This document shows, piece by piece, positions 19,611 to 28,853 of a stretch of 64,000 nt of DNA. Within the stretch, counting starts at the first letter, position 1. Every line of letters begins with the position of its first letter. The position numbers and the translations under genes are program-made. The notes beneath the pieces are model-generated. The model searched no databases, was not told the origin of the DNA, and saw only the letters and a list, made by a program, of their open reading frames with translations. Source of the DNA: a bacterium (lineage in GTDB: Bacteria > Elusimicrobiota > Elusimicrobia > UBA1565 > UBA9628); the NCBI GenBank assembly GCA_021799485.1, contig JAJZAK010000004.1:1-64000 (forward strand), written 5' to 3'.

Positions 19611-20662
19611 GGCGCTTTTCTAATGCCGGGCGCCGCGAGGGGGCGCCCGTAGATTCTCAGGCGGCTGATGCCTCCATCGGGGTAAATGCTGAGCCGCGCG
19701 TGCGAGAAAGGGCCCCGATCGGCGATTTCCTTGGCAAAAAGTCGGCGGGAATGGGGTTTGAGCTTCGTTCGCGGCAGAACCAATGTCCACGCCGCCCCTT
19801 GGACCGCCGAAGGGTCCGAGCCCATCAATCCCTCGAGCAGGAAGGATTCCGGGCAGTTCCCCTTGAAATGATTCGTGTCGATCTCGATTTTCTCGATCGT
19901 GCCGGGGTGCGCCAGGCGTACGACGGCCCAATCATGTCCGGGCCCGCGCCTCCTCTTCGTTTCCCATCCCTCTCCCATGTTTTTCGCCCGGCCCGGCATC
20001 AGCATGTTCTCCGGCGAGCCGAAGAATCGGTCGCTGGCGGAGATGATCCAAGCCCCGTTTTGAGCCGCGGCGAGGTCGACGGCCTTCCTCGATGCGGCGC
20101 CGCGTCCCGGACGAAAGACCGCCTCGCCGTAGGCCCGCAAACGGGCCACCCCGCCGTCCGGGTAGATATTGACGCGCAAATGCGTCCACGGCCCGCCGCG
20201 CGGGATCGCGAAATAGTTATGCGAGCCTCCCCTGAGGGGCGACTTCGGCAGGATCTCGATCCATGGGGCGGCGGCAAGCCGCTTGGCGGCAGGCCGCCCC
20301 GGGAAGCTCAAGGCGTCGATGGAAACCGCCTCGGGATAGTTGCCGGTAAAAAAACTCGTGTCGACGTCGACGCCGCGGACGATCCCCTCGGCCCCCAGGC
20401 GCAGGATGCACCAGTCGTGCCCCGCGGTCCTGCGGCGGCGCGTCTCCCACCCGTCCATCCATTTGCCCCGCCCCGTGTATTTATTTTCGATAAAGACCGG
20501 CTTGGAGAGCTTGAGGAGATTCTCCTTGGGCGCGAAGAATTCGTCGTTGGCGAGGAGCGCCCGTCCCCCCAGCCTCTCCGCGGCAAGATCAAGAAGCCGC
20601 GTGAATTCCGGAGCCGGGCCGGCCTGCGCCGACGCGCTTAAGAGTTTTCCCGAAAGGTCCAT
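19607..20662 (-). CDS. alc: Allantoicase
   Basis: Two internal homologous halves: NDEFFAPKENLLKLSKPVFIENKYTGRGKWMDGWETRRRR; SDRFFGSPENMLMPGRAKNMGEGWETKRRRGPGHDW. Confidence 0.95.
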   Translation of the reverse strand: MDLSGKLLSASAQAGPAPEFTRLLDLAAERLGGRALLANDEFFAPKENLLKLSKPVFIENKYTGRGKWMDGWETRRRRTAGHDWCILRLGAEGIVRGVDVDTSFFTGNYPEAVSIDALSFPGRPAAKRLAAAPWIEILPKSPLRGGSHNYFAIPRGGPWTHLRVNIYPDGGVARLRAYGEAVFRPGRGAASRKAVDLAAAQNGAWIISASDRFFGSPENMLMPGRAKNMGEGWETKRRRGPGHDWAVVRLAHPGTIEKIEIDTNHFKGNCPESFLLEGLMGSDPSAVQGAAWTLVLPRTKLKPHSRRLFAKEIADRGPFSHARLSIYPDGGISRLRIYGRPLAAPGIRKAP

Positions 20663-21956
20663 GAAGCTCTCCTTGATCGAAGATGCGCCGCCCGCGCAGA
20701 TAGGTCGAGCGGATCTCTCCGCGCAGCCTGCGGCCGAGATACGGCGTGAGCGCGTGCCGGTGCCGGATCATCCGGGGCTCGAGAACGTACTCGGCTTGCG
20801 GGTCCCAGACGACGAAATCGGCGTCGCGGCCGGGCGCGATCTCCCCTTTCCCGGCGAGCCCGGCCCAGCGCGCGGGAGCCGAAGAAAGAAGGCGCGCGAG
20901 ATCAGCCGGCCGGAAGCCTCGGCGAGAAGCCTCGGCCCAAAAGGCCGGGAGCCTCAGCTGGAGCGAGGAGATGCCTCCCCAGGCCGACATGAAATCGCCG
21001 GACGCCGCGCGCTTGAGCTCGGGCGCGCACGGCGAGTGGTCCGAGGCGACAAAATCGATCGTCCCGTCCCCAAGCCCCTCCCAAAGCTTCTCTCGGTTCT
21101 CCCTTTCGCGAATCGGCGGCGCGCATTTAAATTCCGTTCGGCCGTCGCCGATCTCCTCGGAGGAGAAGACAAGGTAATGCGGGCAGGTCTCCGCCGTGAA
21201 CGGCAGGCCCTCCCGCTTCGCCTGCCGGATAAGCGGCATGGCCCCCGACGACGAGAGATGGACGATATGGACGCGGCATCCGGTTTCCCGGCACAGCCGC
21301 ATCATCAGGCTCACCGCCTCGTCTTCCCAGCTTGGGGGGCGGGAGTCCAGGTAATTTTGATATTTGGAAGACGCCCTCTCTATTCCTCCGACGCGCGTCT
21401 CCAACTCCGCGTGCACCAAGAGCGGAACGCCGAGGCGGGCCAGGATCGGCATCGCTTCGCGAAGGTCCCGCTCCCCGGCCGCGGGAAACTCCGGAATGCC
21501 CGAGTCGATCAAGAAGGCTTTGAAGCCCAGGGCCCCTTCCCGGGCCATGTCGGCGAGCTCCCGGGCGTTTCCAGGGACGACGCCGCCCCAGAAGCCGCAG
21601 TCGGTCCATAGCCGGCCGCTCGCGGCGCGCCGCTTCGCCGCAAGAGCCCGGATCGTCGTGACGACGGGAATGCTGTTGAGCGGCATGTCGACGATCGACG
21701 TCGTCCCGCCCGCCGCCGCGGCCTGGGTCGCGGTCTCAAAGCCCTCCCAATCGACGCGGCCCGGATCGTTGACATGCACATGAGGATCGACGAGGCCCGG
21801 CATGACGACGTGATCGCCGGCATCGACGATCTCCATTCCCGCCGGGAGTTCTCCGGGCGCCGCCACGGCCTCGATTGATTCCCCCGCGACAAGGACCGCC
21901 GCCGGCCTCTTTCCCTGCGGCGTCACGACGTGGCGGCTCCTAAGCGCCCAGCGCAT
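20589..21956 (-). CDS. allB: Allantoinase
   Basis: VMPGLVDPHVHVNDPGRVDWEGFETATQAAAAGGTTSIVDMPLNSIP, VASDHSPC. Confidence 0.94.
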   Translation of the reverse strand: MRWALRSRHVVTPQGKRPAAVLVAGESIEAVAAPGELPAGMEIVDAGDHVVMPGLVDPHVHVNDPGRVDWEGFETATQAAAAGGTTSIVDMPLNSIPVVTTIRALAAKRRAASGRLWTDCGFWGGVVPGNARELADMAREGALGFKAFLIDSGIPEFPAAGERDLREAMPILARLGVPLLVHAELETRVGGIERASSKYQNYLDSRPPSWEDEAVSLMMRLCRETGCRVHIVHLSSSGAMPLIRQAKREGLPFTAETCPHYLVFSSEEIGDGRTEFKCAPPIRERENREKLWEGLGDGTIDFVASDHSPCAPELKRAASGDFMSAWGGISSLQLRLPAFWAEASRRGFRPADLARLLSSAPARWAGLAGKGEIAPGRDADFVVWDPQAEYVLEPRMIRHRHALTPYLGRRLRGEIRSTYLRGRRIFDQGELHGPFGKTLKRVGAGRPGSGIHAAS

Positions 21957-22527
21957 GGCCTTTCAACGCCGGCGAGTTCCAATTTTCATGAATGCAGCCG
22001 AAGGGGACTTCCACGCCCCCCTCCTTGCGCGTCCTCAACCAGTAATCCAGCCTGTCTTTTTGGGGGTCGAGGGCCGCGAGCGAGGCGGCAAGCGCCGGGG
22101 AAAGCAGGACCGGATGCCCCTTGCGCCCGGCGCAGACGGGCGCCAAGGCCTCGAACCCCTCATGTTCAGCGGCGGAAATGCGCCGGTCCAAGGCCTCGAA
22201 GAGTCCCGGAACCCAGAGCGGCATGTCGACATGATAGACGAAAGCCCAGGACTTCAAAGGCGCGGCGGCGACTAGCGACTTCAAGGCGGCGAGCGGCGAG
22301 GCATCGGGATCCTCCGCGACCCACGCGATCTCCCGGTGGATGTTCAAGACGCGCTCGCGCCATGCCTCCTGGATCGTGACCGCGATCGACGAGGGCTCGA
22401 AGAGAGTCAGCAGGAAGCCGATCTGGCGCTCAAGAAGGCTCCGGCCATCGACGAGCCTCCACGCCTTGGGCCCGCCGGCGCGCCTGCCTTTTCCGGCGGC
22501 GAGCAGATAGACTTGCTCCGGCAGCAT
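21940..22527 (-). CDS. MobA/MocA-like nucleotidyltransferase (molybdenum cofactor)
   Basis: VYLLAAGKGRRAGGPKAWRLVDGRSLLE, YHVDMPLW; adjacent to xdhC and xdh. Confidence 0.8.
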   Translation of the reverse strand: MLPEQVYLLAAGKGRRAGGPKAWRLVDGRSLLERQIGFLLTLFEPSSIAVTIQEAWRERVLNIHREIAWVAEDPDASPLAALKSLVAAAPLKSWAFVYHVDMPLWVPGLFEALDRRISAAEHEGFEALAPVCAGRKGHPVLLSPALAASLAALDPQKDRLDYWLRTRKEGGVEVPFGCIHENWNSPALKGHALGA

Positions 22528-22531
22528 CGCC

Positions 22532-23392
22532 TCAAAACCCCGGGGACGGAAGGCGGACGGCGGAGGGCGGGACAGCGCCTTCCTTCGTCCGCCTTCCGCC
22601 TTCCATTTCTTGAGGGTCCTTGAGGCCCCATTCCCTCAGCAGCTCCGCCGCGACGGAGACGGCGATCACCTTGGGTTCCTTGCTCTTGAGCGGAATCCCC
22701 ATGGGGCAATGCATCCGCTCGTCCCAAAAACGGATCAAAGCCTCTCCTTCGGGGCGGGACTTAAGGCGCGCCCGGAAGACGTCGGCTTTATGCTCGGAAC
22801 CGATGAGGCCCAGATAGCCCAAGGGTTGGGCGAGAAAGCAGAGCGCGAGCTCGAAGTCGAGATCATGACTGTGAGTGAAAATGCACACCGCGTCGCTTTC
22901 CCCCCATGAACGCGAGCGCGCGTGCTCCAGGGGGTCCTCGCAGGCGACCGCCACGTCCTCCGGGAAGGCGGCTTTATCGGCCCATTCGGGCCTTGCGTCC
23001 ACGACCGAGACGGAAAAAGGCATGCGCGAGAAGACCTGGGCCGCGGCCCTCCCCACATGGCCCGCCCCGAAAAGGCTCAGAACCCGCGCGGGCCTGATGG
23101 GCTCGTAGAAGACCTGCGCCCTTCCGCCGCAGCATTGGCCCATCTCCTTGCAGAGGACGTATTCCTTGAGTTCGGCCCCGGCCCTCGGGGACTCGAGGAG
23201 ACGGCGGGCATGCTCGATGACGCGGCGCTCAAGCTCGCCTCCGCCCAAGCTCCCCGCGAAGGCCGCTCTCGAGACCCACATTTTAGCGCCCGGGGTCTGC
23301 GGGGCCGATCCCACGACCTTGACCAGCGTGCAGAGAACGGCGGGGCGAGAAAGCCCCGCATAGGCCTCGGGCAGGGAGCGCGATGGGGGCAT
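22532..23392 (-). CDS. xdhC: XdhC family protein (xanthine dehydrogenase maturation)
   Basis: LVKVVGSAPQTPGAKMWV, LGGGELERRVIEHARRLL, LSLFGAGHVGRAAAQVF, CPMGIPLKSKEPKVIAVSVAAELL; start at ATG 23392. Confidence 0.92.
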   Translation of the reverse strand: MPPSRSLPEAYAGLSRPAVLCTLVKVVGSAPQTPGAKMWVSRAAFAGSLGGGELERRVIEHARRLLESPRAGAELKEYVLCKEMGQCCGGRAQVFYEPIRPARVLSLFGAGHVGRAAAQVFSRMPFSVSVVDARPEWADKAAFPEDVAVACEDPLEHARSRSWGESDAVCIFTHSHDLDFELALCFLAQPLGYLGLIGSEHKADVFRARLKSRPEGEALIRFWDERMHCPMGIPLKSKEPKVIAVSVAAELLREWGLKDPQEMEGGRRTKEGAVPPSAVRLPSPGF

Positions 23393-23400
23393 GAATTCCG

Positions 23401-23877
23401 TCAGTAGGTATGACGCCCCGGGAAACGCCGCCATTCCTCCAAGAGGCCGCGGCATTCATCGCGCAAAAATCCGGAGCGGAGGCGGATCGCGCTTCCGCCG
23501 AGTCTTTTCAAAGTGGCGTCCGAAATCATCAGCTCGTTGAAGCCCAATTTTTTGGCGTCCGCGACGGTGGTCCCAAAATAAACGCGAGGAATTCTCGCCC
23601 AGTTGATGGCGGCGAAGCACATCACGCAGGGTTCCGTCGTCGAGTACAGTTCGCAGCCCGCGAGCTGATGGGTCTTTAAGCGCTTGGACGCTTCCTCGAT
23701 CGCGCAGATCTCGGCGTGCCGCGTCGCTTGGCGCGCATGAAGAACGCTGTTATGCGCGACGGCCAGGACCCGTCCCTCCTTCGCGATGCAGGCGCCGAAG
23801 GGCCCCCCCCATCCCTTCCGGTAGCCGCGCCGCGCGGACGCGATCGCCAGGCGCATAAACTCATGCGTCTTCATCAT
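23401..23877 (-). CDS. Guanine deaminase / nucleoside deaminase (CDA fold)
   Basis: TRHAEICAIEEASKR and STTEPCVMCFAAINWARIPRVYFGTT zinc motifs; purine cluster. Confidence 0.88.
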   Translation of the reverse strand: MMKTHEFMRLAIASARRGYRKGWGGPFGACIAKEGRVLAVAHNSVLHARQATRHAEICAIEEASKRLKTHQLAGCELYSTTEPCVMCFAAINWARIPRVYFGTTVADAKKLGFNELMISDATLKRLGGSAIRLRSGFLRDECRGLLEEWRRFPGRHTY

Positions 23878-23925
23878 AACGCCAAGGATTTTATCAAAAT
23901 GCGCGAAAAATCATAAAATCCTCGG

Positions 23926-26154
23926 ATGCCCGCGGTGGGGACGAGCGCTCGGCGCTACGAAGGCCCGGAGAAACTCTCCGGACGCGCGCTCTACCTCGAC
24001 GACCACGACATTCCGGGCTGCCTCTTCGGCGTCACGCTCCGCTCCGAAATCCCGCGCGGGCGGATCAAGAACGTCGTTTTCGATCGCGCCTTCCCCTGGT
24101 CCGAGTGCGTCGTGGCGACCGCCGAGGACATCCCCACCAACATCGTCGCTCTCATCGAAGACGACCAGCCGCTCCTCGCCGACGGGATCGTGCGCCATGC
24201 CCTGGAACCCATCGCCCTCATCGCCCACGAGAGCCGCGAGAAGGCCTACGAGGCCCTGCGATTCGTCCGCGTCGAATACGAGGAGCTTCCGCCGGTTCTC
24301 ACGATCGAGGACTCCCTGTCGCGCCGCGAGATTCTCTACGGATCCGACAATGTCTTTAAGCGTTATCTCGTCCGCCGCGGCGACGTCGAGAAGGGGCTCC
24401 GGGAGTCTCCCGTCGTGGTCGAGGGTGAATATCGAGTCCCGCACCAGGAGCAGGCCTACATCGAGAACAACGCGATGGCCGCCTGGTGGAAGGACGGCGC
24501 CCTGACGGTGATGGGCTCCTTGCAGTGCCCCTACTACGTCCACAAGGCGATGAAGAAGCTTTTCGGGCTCTCGGACGGCCAAGTCCGCGTGATCCAGGCG
24601 ACGACCGGCGGGGGCTTTGGCGGCAAGGAGGAATACCCCAATATGATCGGGGGGCATGCGGCGGCGCTCGCCCGGAAGGCCGGCCGCCCCGTCAAGATCG
24701 TCTACGACCGTTCGGAGGACATGGCCGCGACCACGAAACGCCATCCCGCGATCGTGCGCCACAGAACCGGGCTCTCCCGCGACGGGCGGCTTATCGCCCA
24801 GGATATCCAAGTCTTGATGGACGGCGGGGCCTACGTCACGCTCTCTCCCGTCGTCCTGTCGCGAGGCACGATACACGCGCCGGGCCCCTACGAATGCCCG
24901 AACGTCCGCGTCGACGCCTCGGTCCTGGCCACGAACACCCCCCCGAACGGCGCCTTCCGCGGCTTCGGCGCCCCCCAGACCCTTTTCGCGGCCGAACTCC
25001 ACTGGGAAAAAATCGCCGCGGCGACCGGAATCGACTCCCTCTCCCTGCGCCGCAAAAACGCCTTTCGGGAAGGCTCCGTCACGGCGACCGGCCAGGTCCT
25101 CAAGGAGAGCGTGGGCGCGCGCGAGGTTCTCGATCTCGCCGTCGGGAAGTCGGGCTATCTCAAGAAGCGGTCGTCCTACAAGCGCTGGAACCGCGATCCA
25201 AAAAAGCCCTGCTGGAAAGGGATCGGGCTGGCCCTCGTTCACCATGGAGGCGGCTTCACGGGGAGCGGCGAGGTCTATCTCGCAAGCCGCGCCGCGGTCT
25301 CGATCGGCCGCGACGGCCTGGTGCGGGTGCTCGCCGCCTCGACGGAAATCGGCCAGGGAACGAACACCCTGTTCTCCCAAATCGTGGCGGACGCTCTCGG
25401 CCTTCCCCGGGACTTGGTCGCCATCGAAAACCCCGACACGGCCAAGGTCCCCGATAGCGGCCCGACGGTCGCCAGCCGCACCTGCATGGTGGTCGGAGGC
25501 CTGCTGCGCCGCGCGGCGGATGATCTGCGTTCGGCCCTCCTGGAGGCGGCCGGCGGTTCCATCCCTCAATCACGATCAAAGCTGCGCCAGGCCGCCGTCC
25601 GGCTCTGCGCCGGAGAGAAGGAGAGGCGCTTCGAGGCGAGCTACGAGCCGCCGGCGGGCGTGCATTGGGACGACAAGAGCTACAGCGGGGACGCCTACGC
25701 CGTCTACTCCTACGCCGCCGTCGCGGCGGACATCGAGGTCGACAAGACGAGCTTCGAAGTCCGGGTGCGCAAGATCACGACCGCCCAGGATATCGGCCGG
25801 GCGATCAACCCGCTCCTCGCCGCGGGGCAGGTGACGGGCGGCACGGCCCAGGCGGTGGGCTGGGCGCTCTACGAAAACGTCGTCATGAAAAACGGCCGCA
25901 TGACGAATCCCCAACTGACGAACTATATCATCCCCACCGCGCTCGACACCCCTCCCATGGACGTGATCCTCGTCGAGAAGCCTTTTTCGGGAGGCCCCTT
26001 CGGCGCCAAGGGCGTGGGCGAGCTCCCCATGGACGTTCCCGCCCCCGCGATCGCGGCCGCGGTCCATCAGGCGACCGGCATCCTGATTCCCGAACTCCCG
26101 CTGATCCCCGAGACCCTTCATCGATATCATGATCAAACTCAACGTCAACGGTAA
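23926..26154 (+). CDS. Xanthine dehydrogenase, molybdopterin-binding subunit
   Basis: VIQATTGGGFGGKEEYPNMIGGHAA, GAFRGFGAPQ, TEIGQGTNTLFSQI, GPFGAKGVGELPM. Confidence 0.95.
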   Translation: MPAVGTSARRYEGPEKLSGRALYLDDHDIPGCLFGVTLRSEIPRGRIKNVVFDRAFPWSECVVATAEDIPTNIVALIEDDQPLLADGIVRHALEPIALIAHESREKAYEALRFVRVEYEELPPVLTIEDSLSRREILYGSDNVFKRYLVRRGDVEKGLRESPVVVEGEYRVPHQEQAYIENNAMAAWWKDGALTVMGSLQCPYYVHKAMKKLFGLSDGQVRVIQATTGGGFGGKEEYPNMIGGHAAALARKAGRPVKIVYDRSEDMAATTKRHPAIVRHRTGLSRDGRLIAQDIQVLMDGGAYVTLSPVVLSRGTIHAPGPYECPNVRVDASVLATNTPPNGAFRGFGAPQTLFAAELHWEKIAAATGIDSLSLRRKNAFREGSVTATGQVLKESVGAREVLDLAVGKSGYLKKRSSYKRWNRDPKKPCWKGIGLALVHHGGGFTGSGEVYLASRAAVSIGRDGLVRVLAASTEIGQGTNTLFSQIVADALGLPRDLVAIENPDTAKVPDSGPTVASRTCMVVGGLLRRAADDLRSALLEAAGGSIPQSRSKLRQAAVRLCAGEKERRFEASYEPPAGVHWDDKSYSGDAYAVYSYAAVAADIEVDKTSFEVRVRKITTAQDIGRAINPLLAAGQVTGGTAQAVGWALYENVVMKNGRMTNPQLTNYIIPTALDTPPMDVILVEKPFSGGPFGAKGVGELPMDVPAPAIAAAVHQATGILIPELPLIPETLHRYHDQTQRQR

Positions 26155-26611
26155 GCGGCGCTCCTTCAGCGGCCCTCTTTTCAAGCGCCTCATCGACGTC
26201 CTGCGCGAGGATTTCCGTCTCACCGGGACGAAGGAAGGCTGCGGCGAGGGCGAGTGCGGCGCCTGCACCGTCTTCCTGGACGGAGAGCCCGTCAACAGCT
26301 GCCTCATTCCCGTCGCCCACGCCGAAGGACGCAAGGTGGAAACGATCGAGTCGCTCGCGAACGCCAAGAAGCTGGGGGTCATGCAGGAGGCGTTTCTCAA
26401 GCGCGGCGGCGCCCAGTGCGGCATCTGCACCCCGGGCATGGTGATGACGGCCGAGTATTGGCGAAGGGTCGGAGGCTCGCCCGAGCCCGAGGCCATTCGA
26501 AACGTCCTCGCCGGCAATCTCTGCCGCTGCACCGGCTACCAACACATCGTCGACTCCGTGATCGAAGCCCTCGGACGGAGACGCAAAAAAGCTCGAGGTC
26601 AAAAAGCGTGA
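26129..26611 (+). CDS. Xanthine dehydrogenase, [2Fe-2S] subunit
   Basis: GCGEGECGACTVFLDG, GGAQCGICTPGMVM, NLCRCTGYQ. Confidence 0.96.
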   Translation: MIKLNVNGKRRSFSGPLFKRLIDVLREDFRLTGTKEGCGEGECGACTVFLDGEPVNSCLIPVAHAEGRKVETIESLANAKKLGVMQEAFLKRGGAQCGICTPGMVMTAEYWRRVGGSPEPEAIRNVLAGNLCRCTGYQHIVDSVIEALGRRRKKARGQKA

Positions 26612-27474
26612 GAGGCGCTCCCGCGACGATGGAGTTCCTGCGCCCTCGGAGCGTTCGGGAAGCCCTCGAGACGTTCCAAAAAACCCCCGGCGCCCTTGCC
26701 TTGGCCGGCGGCACCGATTTCATGGTCGGCTGGAACATGGGCCTTCTCAACGGCAAGACCGTCGTCGATCTATCAAGGATCGCGGAGTGGAAAGGCATCG
26801 AGGCCGGGAAGACCGGCGTCCGCATCGGCTCCCTCGTCACGCACGCGGAGCTCCAGCGCCACCCGCTCATCCGCCGGGAGTTCCCTCTTCTCGTCGAGGC
26901 CTGCGCCTTGATCGGCGCGATCGCGATTCAAAACCGCGGCACGATCGGTGGCAATATCGCCAACGCCTCCCCGGCCGCCGACACTTTCCCTTCCTTGGCG
27001 GTCTACGAAGCCGTCGTCCACACGGCCTCCCCGCAGGGACGCCGCGCGATCCCTTTTCTCGGCATCTTCGCGGGCCCCAAGAAGACCCATTTGCGGCCCG
27101 GAGAGCTCATCGAGGCGATCGAGATTCCCTACGCGCGCCCCCGCCCGTCCGCCGCCTATTTCCGGAAAGTCGGCACCCGGGCGGCCCAAGCGCTCTCCAA
27201 GACCGTCGCCGCGGGGCTTCTTTGGCTTTCCAGGGGCAAGACCGTGGCGGAGTCGCGCTTCGCCCTGGGAAGCGTCGCGCCGACGATCCGCCGGGCGCGG
27301 AAGGCGGAGGATTACCTTCGCGGCCGCAAGCTGACGGCGGAAACAGTCGGCCGCGCGATGGACCTCGTCGAGGCCGAGATCGCCCCGATCGACGACGTCC
27401 GCTCGACGGCCGCCTATCGATTCGCCGTATCTAAAAACTTATTAAAGGAGTTCCTGGAATGCCGCCCACGATGA
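26608..27474 (+). CDS. Xanthine dehydrogenase, FAD-binding subunit
   Basis: MEFLRPRSVREALETF, ALAGGTDFMVGW, AIQNRGTIGGNIANASPAADTFPSL; GTG 26608 (overlapping stop) or ATG 26629. Confidence 0.94.
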   Translation: MRGAPATMEFLRPRSVREALETFQKTPGALALAGGTDFMVGWNMGLLNGKTVVDLSRIAEWKGIEAGKTGVRIGSLVTHAELQRHPLIRREFPLLVEACALIGAIAIQNRGTIGGNIANASPAADTFPSLAVYEAVVHTASPQGRRAIPFLGIFAGPKKTHLRPGELIEAIEIPYARPRPSAAYFRKVGTRAAQALSKTVAAGLLWLSRGKTVAESRFALGSVAPTIRRARKAEDYLRGRKLTAETVGRAMDLVEAEIAPIDDVRSTAAYRFAVSKNLLKEFLECRPR

Positions 27475-28853
27475 CCAAGACGACGACCACATCCGTGCGA
27501 CCCGCGCCCAGCCTGCGCGAGGCCGAGCTTAAGGCCGTTCACGCCGAACTCAGGCGCGGAAACGCCGATTTCTTGAAGGCCCATCCCGGCGATTCGGGGG
27601 AACGCCAGCCGGTCCATGTCCTCTACGGAGGGGCCCACCTGTTTAAGAGGGATTCCGCCGCCAAGATCGGGGGGCTCGCCCTCAAGTCCCTCGAGGAGTA
27701 CGCCCCCACGCCCGAGTCTCTCGCCCAAGCCCTGGGCCTGCCCGGCGGCGCCTTCGCCCAGAAGCTTCATGCCCGCGTGGTCGAGAAGCTCAAGCGCGAG
27801 GCGGTCGAAGACTTCCGCATCGATTTCGAGGACGGCTACGGCAACCGTCCCGACGCCGAGGAGGATGGGCACGCGGCCTCGGCCGCGGCCGAGGCCGCCG
27901 AGGGGCTCGCCGCGAAGACCCTTCCCCCCTTTCTTGGAATCCGCATCAAGCCGCTCTCCGAGCCCTGCCGGAGGCGCTCGCTTCGCACGCTCGACATCTT
28001 CCTCACGACGCTCGTCTCAACGGCCTCAAGGCGCCTGCCCCCTCATTTCGTGATCACGCTTCCCAAGATCACGAGCGCGCGCCAGCCCTCGGCCCTTGCC
28101 AAGGCGCTCGGAATGCTCGAGAAGAAGCTTCGCCTTCCCCAGGGGACGCTTAAGATCGAGTTCATGGTCGAGACCCCCCAGTCCATCTTCGCGGACGACG
28201 GACGCGCCGCGCTTCCCGAGCTTCTCAAGGCGGCCCAAGGGCGCTGCGTTTCGGCCCATTTGGGCACGTACGACTACACGGCCCTCTGCGGCATCATCGC
28301 GGCGCATCAATCCATGGCCCATCCGTGCTGCGATTTCGCCAAGCATGTGATGCAGGTGGCGCTCGCCCAGCGCGGCATCCAGCTCTCGGACGGGGCGACG
28401 AACGTCATGCCCGTTCCGGTTCATCGGCCGAGCCCCGGGACGACTCTTTCCGAGGCCCAGAAACGGGAGAACGCCCAAGCCGTCCATCGCGCCTGGAAGC
28501 TGGCCTACGACCACACGCGCCACTCCCTTGTGACGGGCTTCTATGAAGGATGGGATCTCCACCCGGCGCAGATTCCAATCCGTTATGCCGCGGTCTACGC
28601 CTTTTTCCTGGAGAGCCTCGAATCCTCCGCCTCGAGGCTCAAGAACTTCGTCGAGAAGGCGGCCCAGGCGACCTTGCTCGGAGACGTCTTCGACGACGCG
28701 GCGACGGGGCAGGGCCTTCTCAACTTCTTCCTGCGCGGGCTCAACTGCGGGGCGATCACTCTCGAAGAGGCTCTCGCCACGGGGCTGTCCCAGGAGGAGT
28801 TCGAGTCGCGATCTTTCCTTAAAATCCTGGAGAACCGGCGGAAGCTGGGTTAG
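27459..28853 (+). CDS. HpcH/HpaI aldolase / citrate lyase-like protein (DUF6986-like)
   Basis: YGGAHLFKRDSAAKIGGLALKSL, EDFRIDFEDGYGNRPDAEED, KIEFMVETPQSIF, HLGTYDYTALCGI; overlaps xdh FAD gene. Confidence 0.75.
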   Translation: MPPTMTKTTTTSVRPAPSLREAELKAVHAELRRGNADFLKAHPGDSGERQPVHVLYGGAHLFKRDSAAKIGGLALKSLEEYAPTPESLAQALGLPGGAFAQKLHARVVEKLKREAVEDFRIDFEDGYGNRPDAEEDGHAASAAAEAAEGLAAKTLPPFLGIRIKPLSEPCRRRSLRTLDIFLTTLVSTASRRLPPHFVITLPKITSARQPSALAKALGMLEKKLRLPQGTLKIEFMVETPQSIFADDGRAALPELLKAAQGRCVSAHLGTYDYTALCGIIAAHQSMAHPCCDFAKHVMQVALAQRGIQLSDGATNVMPVPVHRPSPGTTLSEAQKRENAQAVHRAWKLAYDHTRHSLVTGFYEGWDLHPAQIPIRYAAVYAFFLESLESSASRLKNFVEKAAQATLLGDVFDDAATGQGLLNFFLRGLNCGAITLEEALATGLSQEEFESRSFLKILENRRKLG

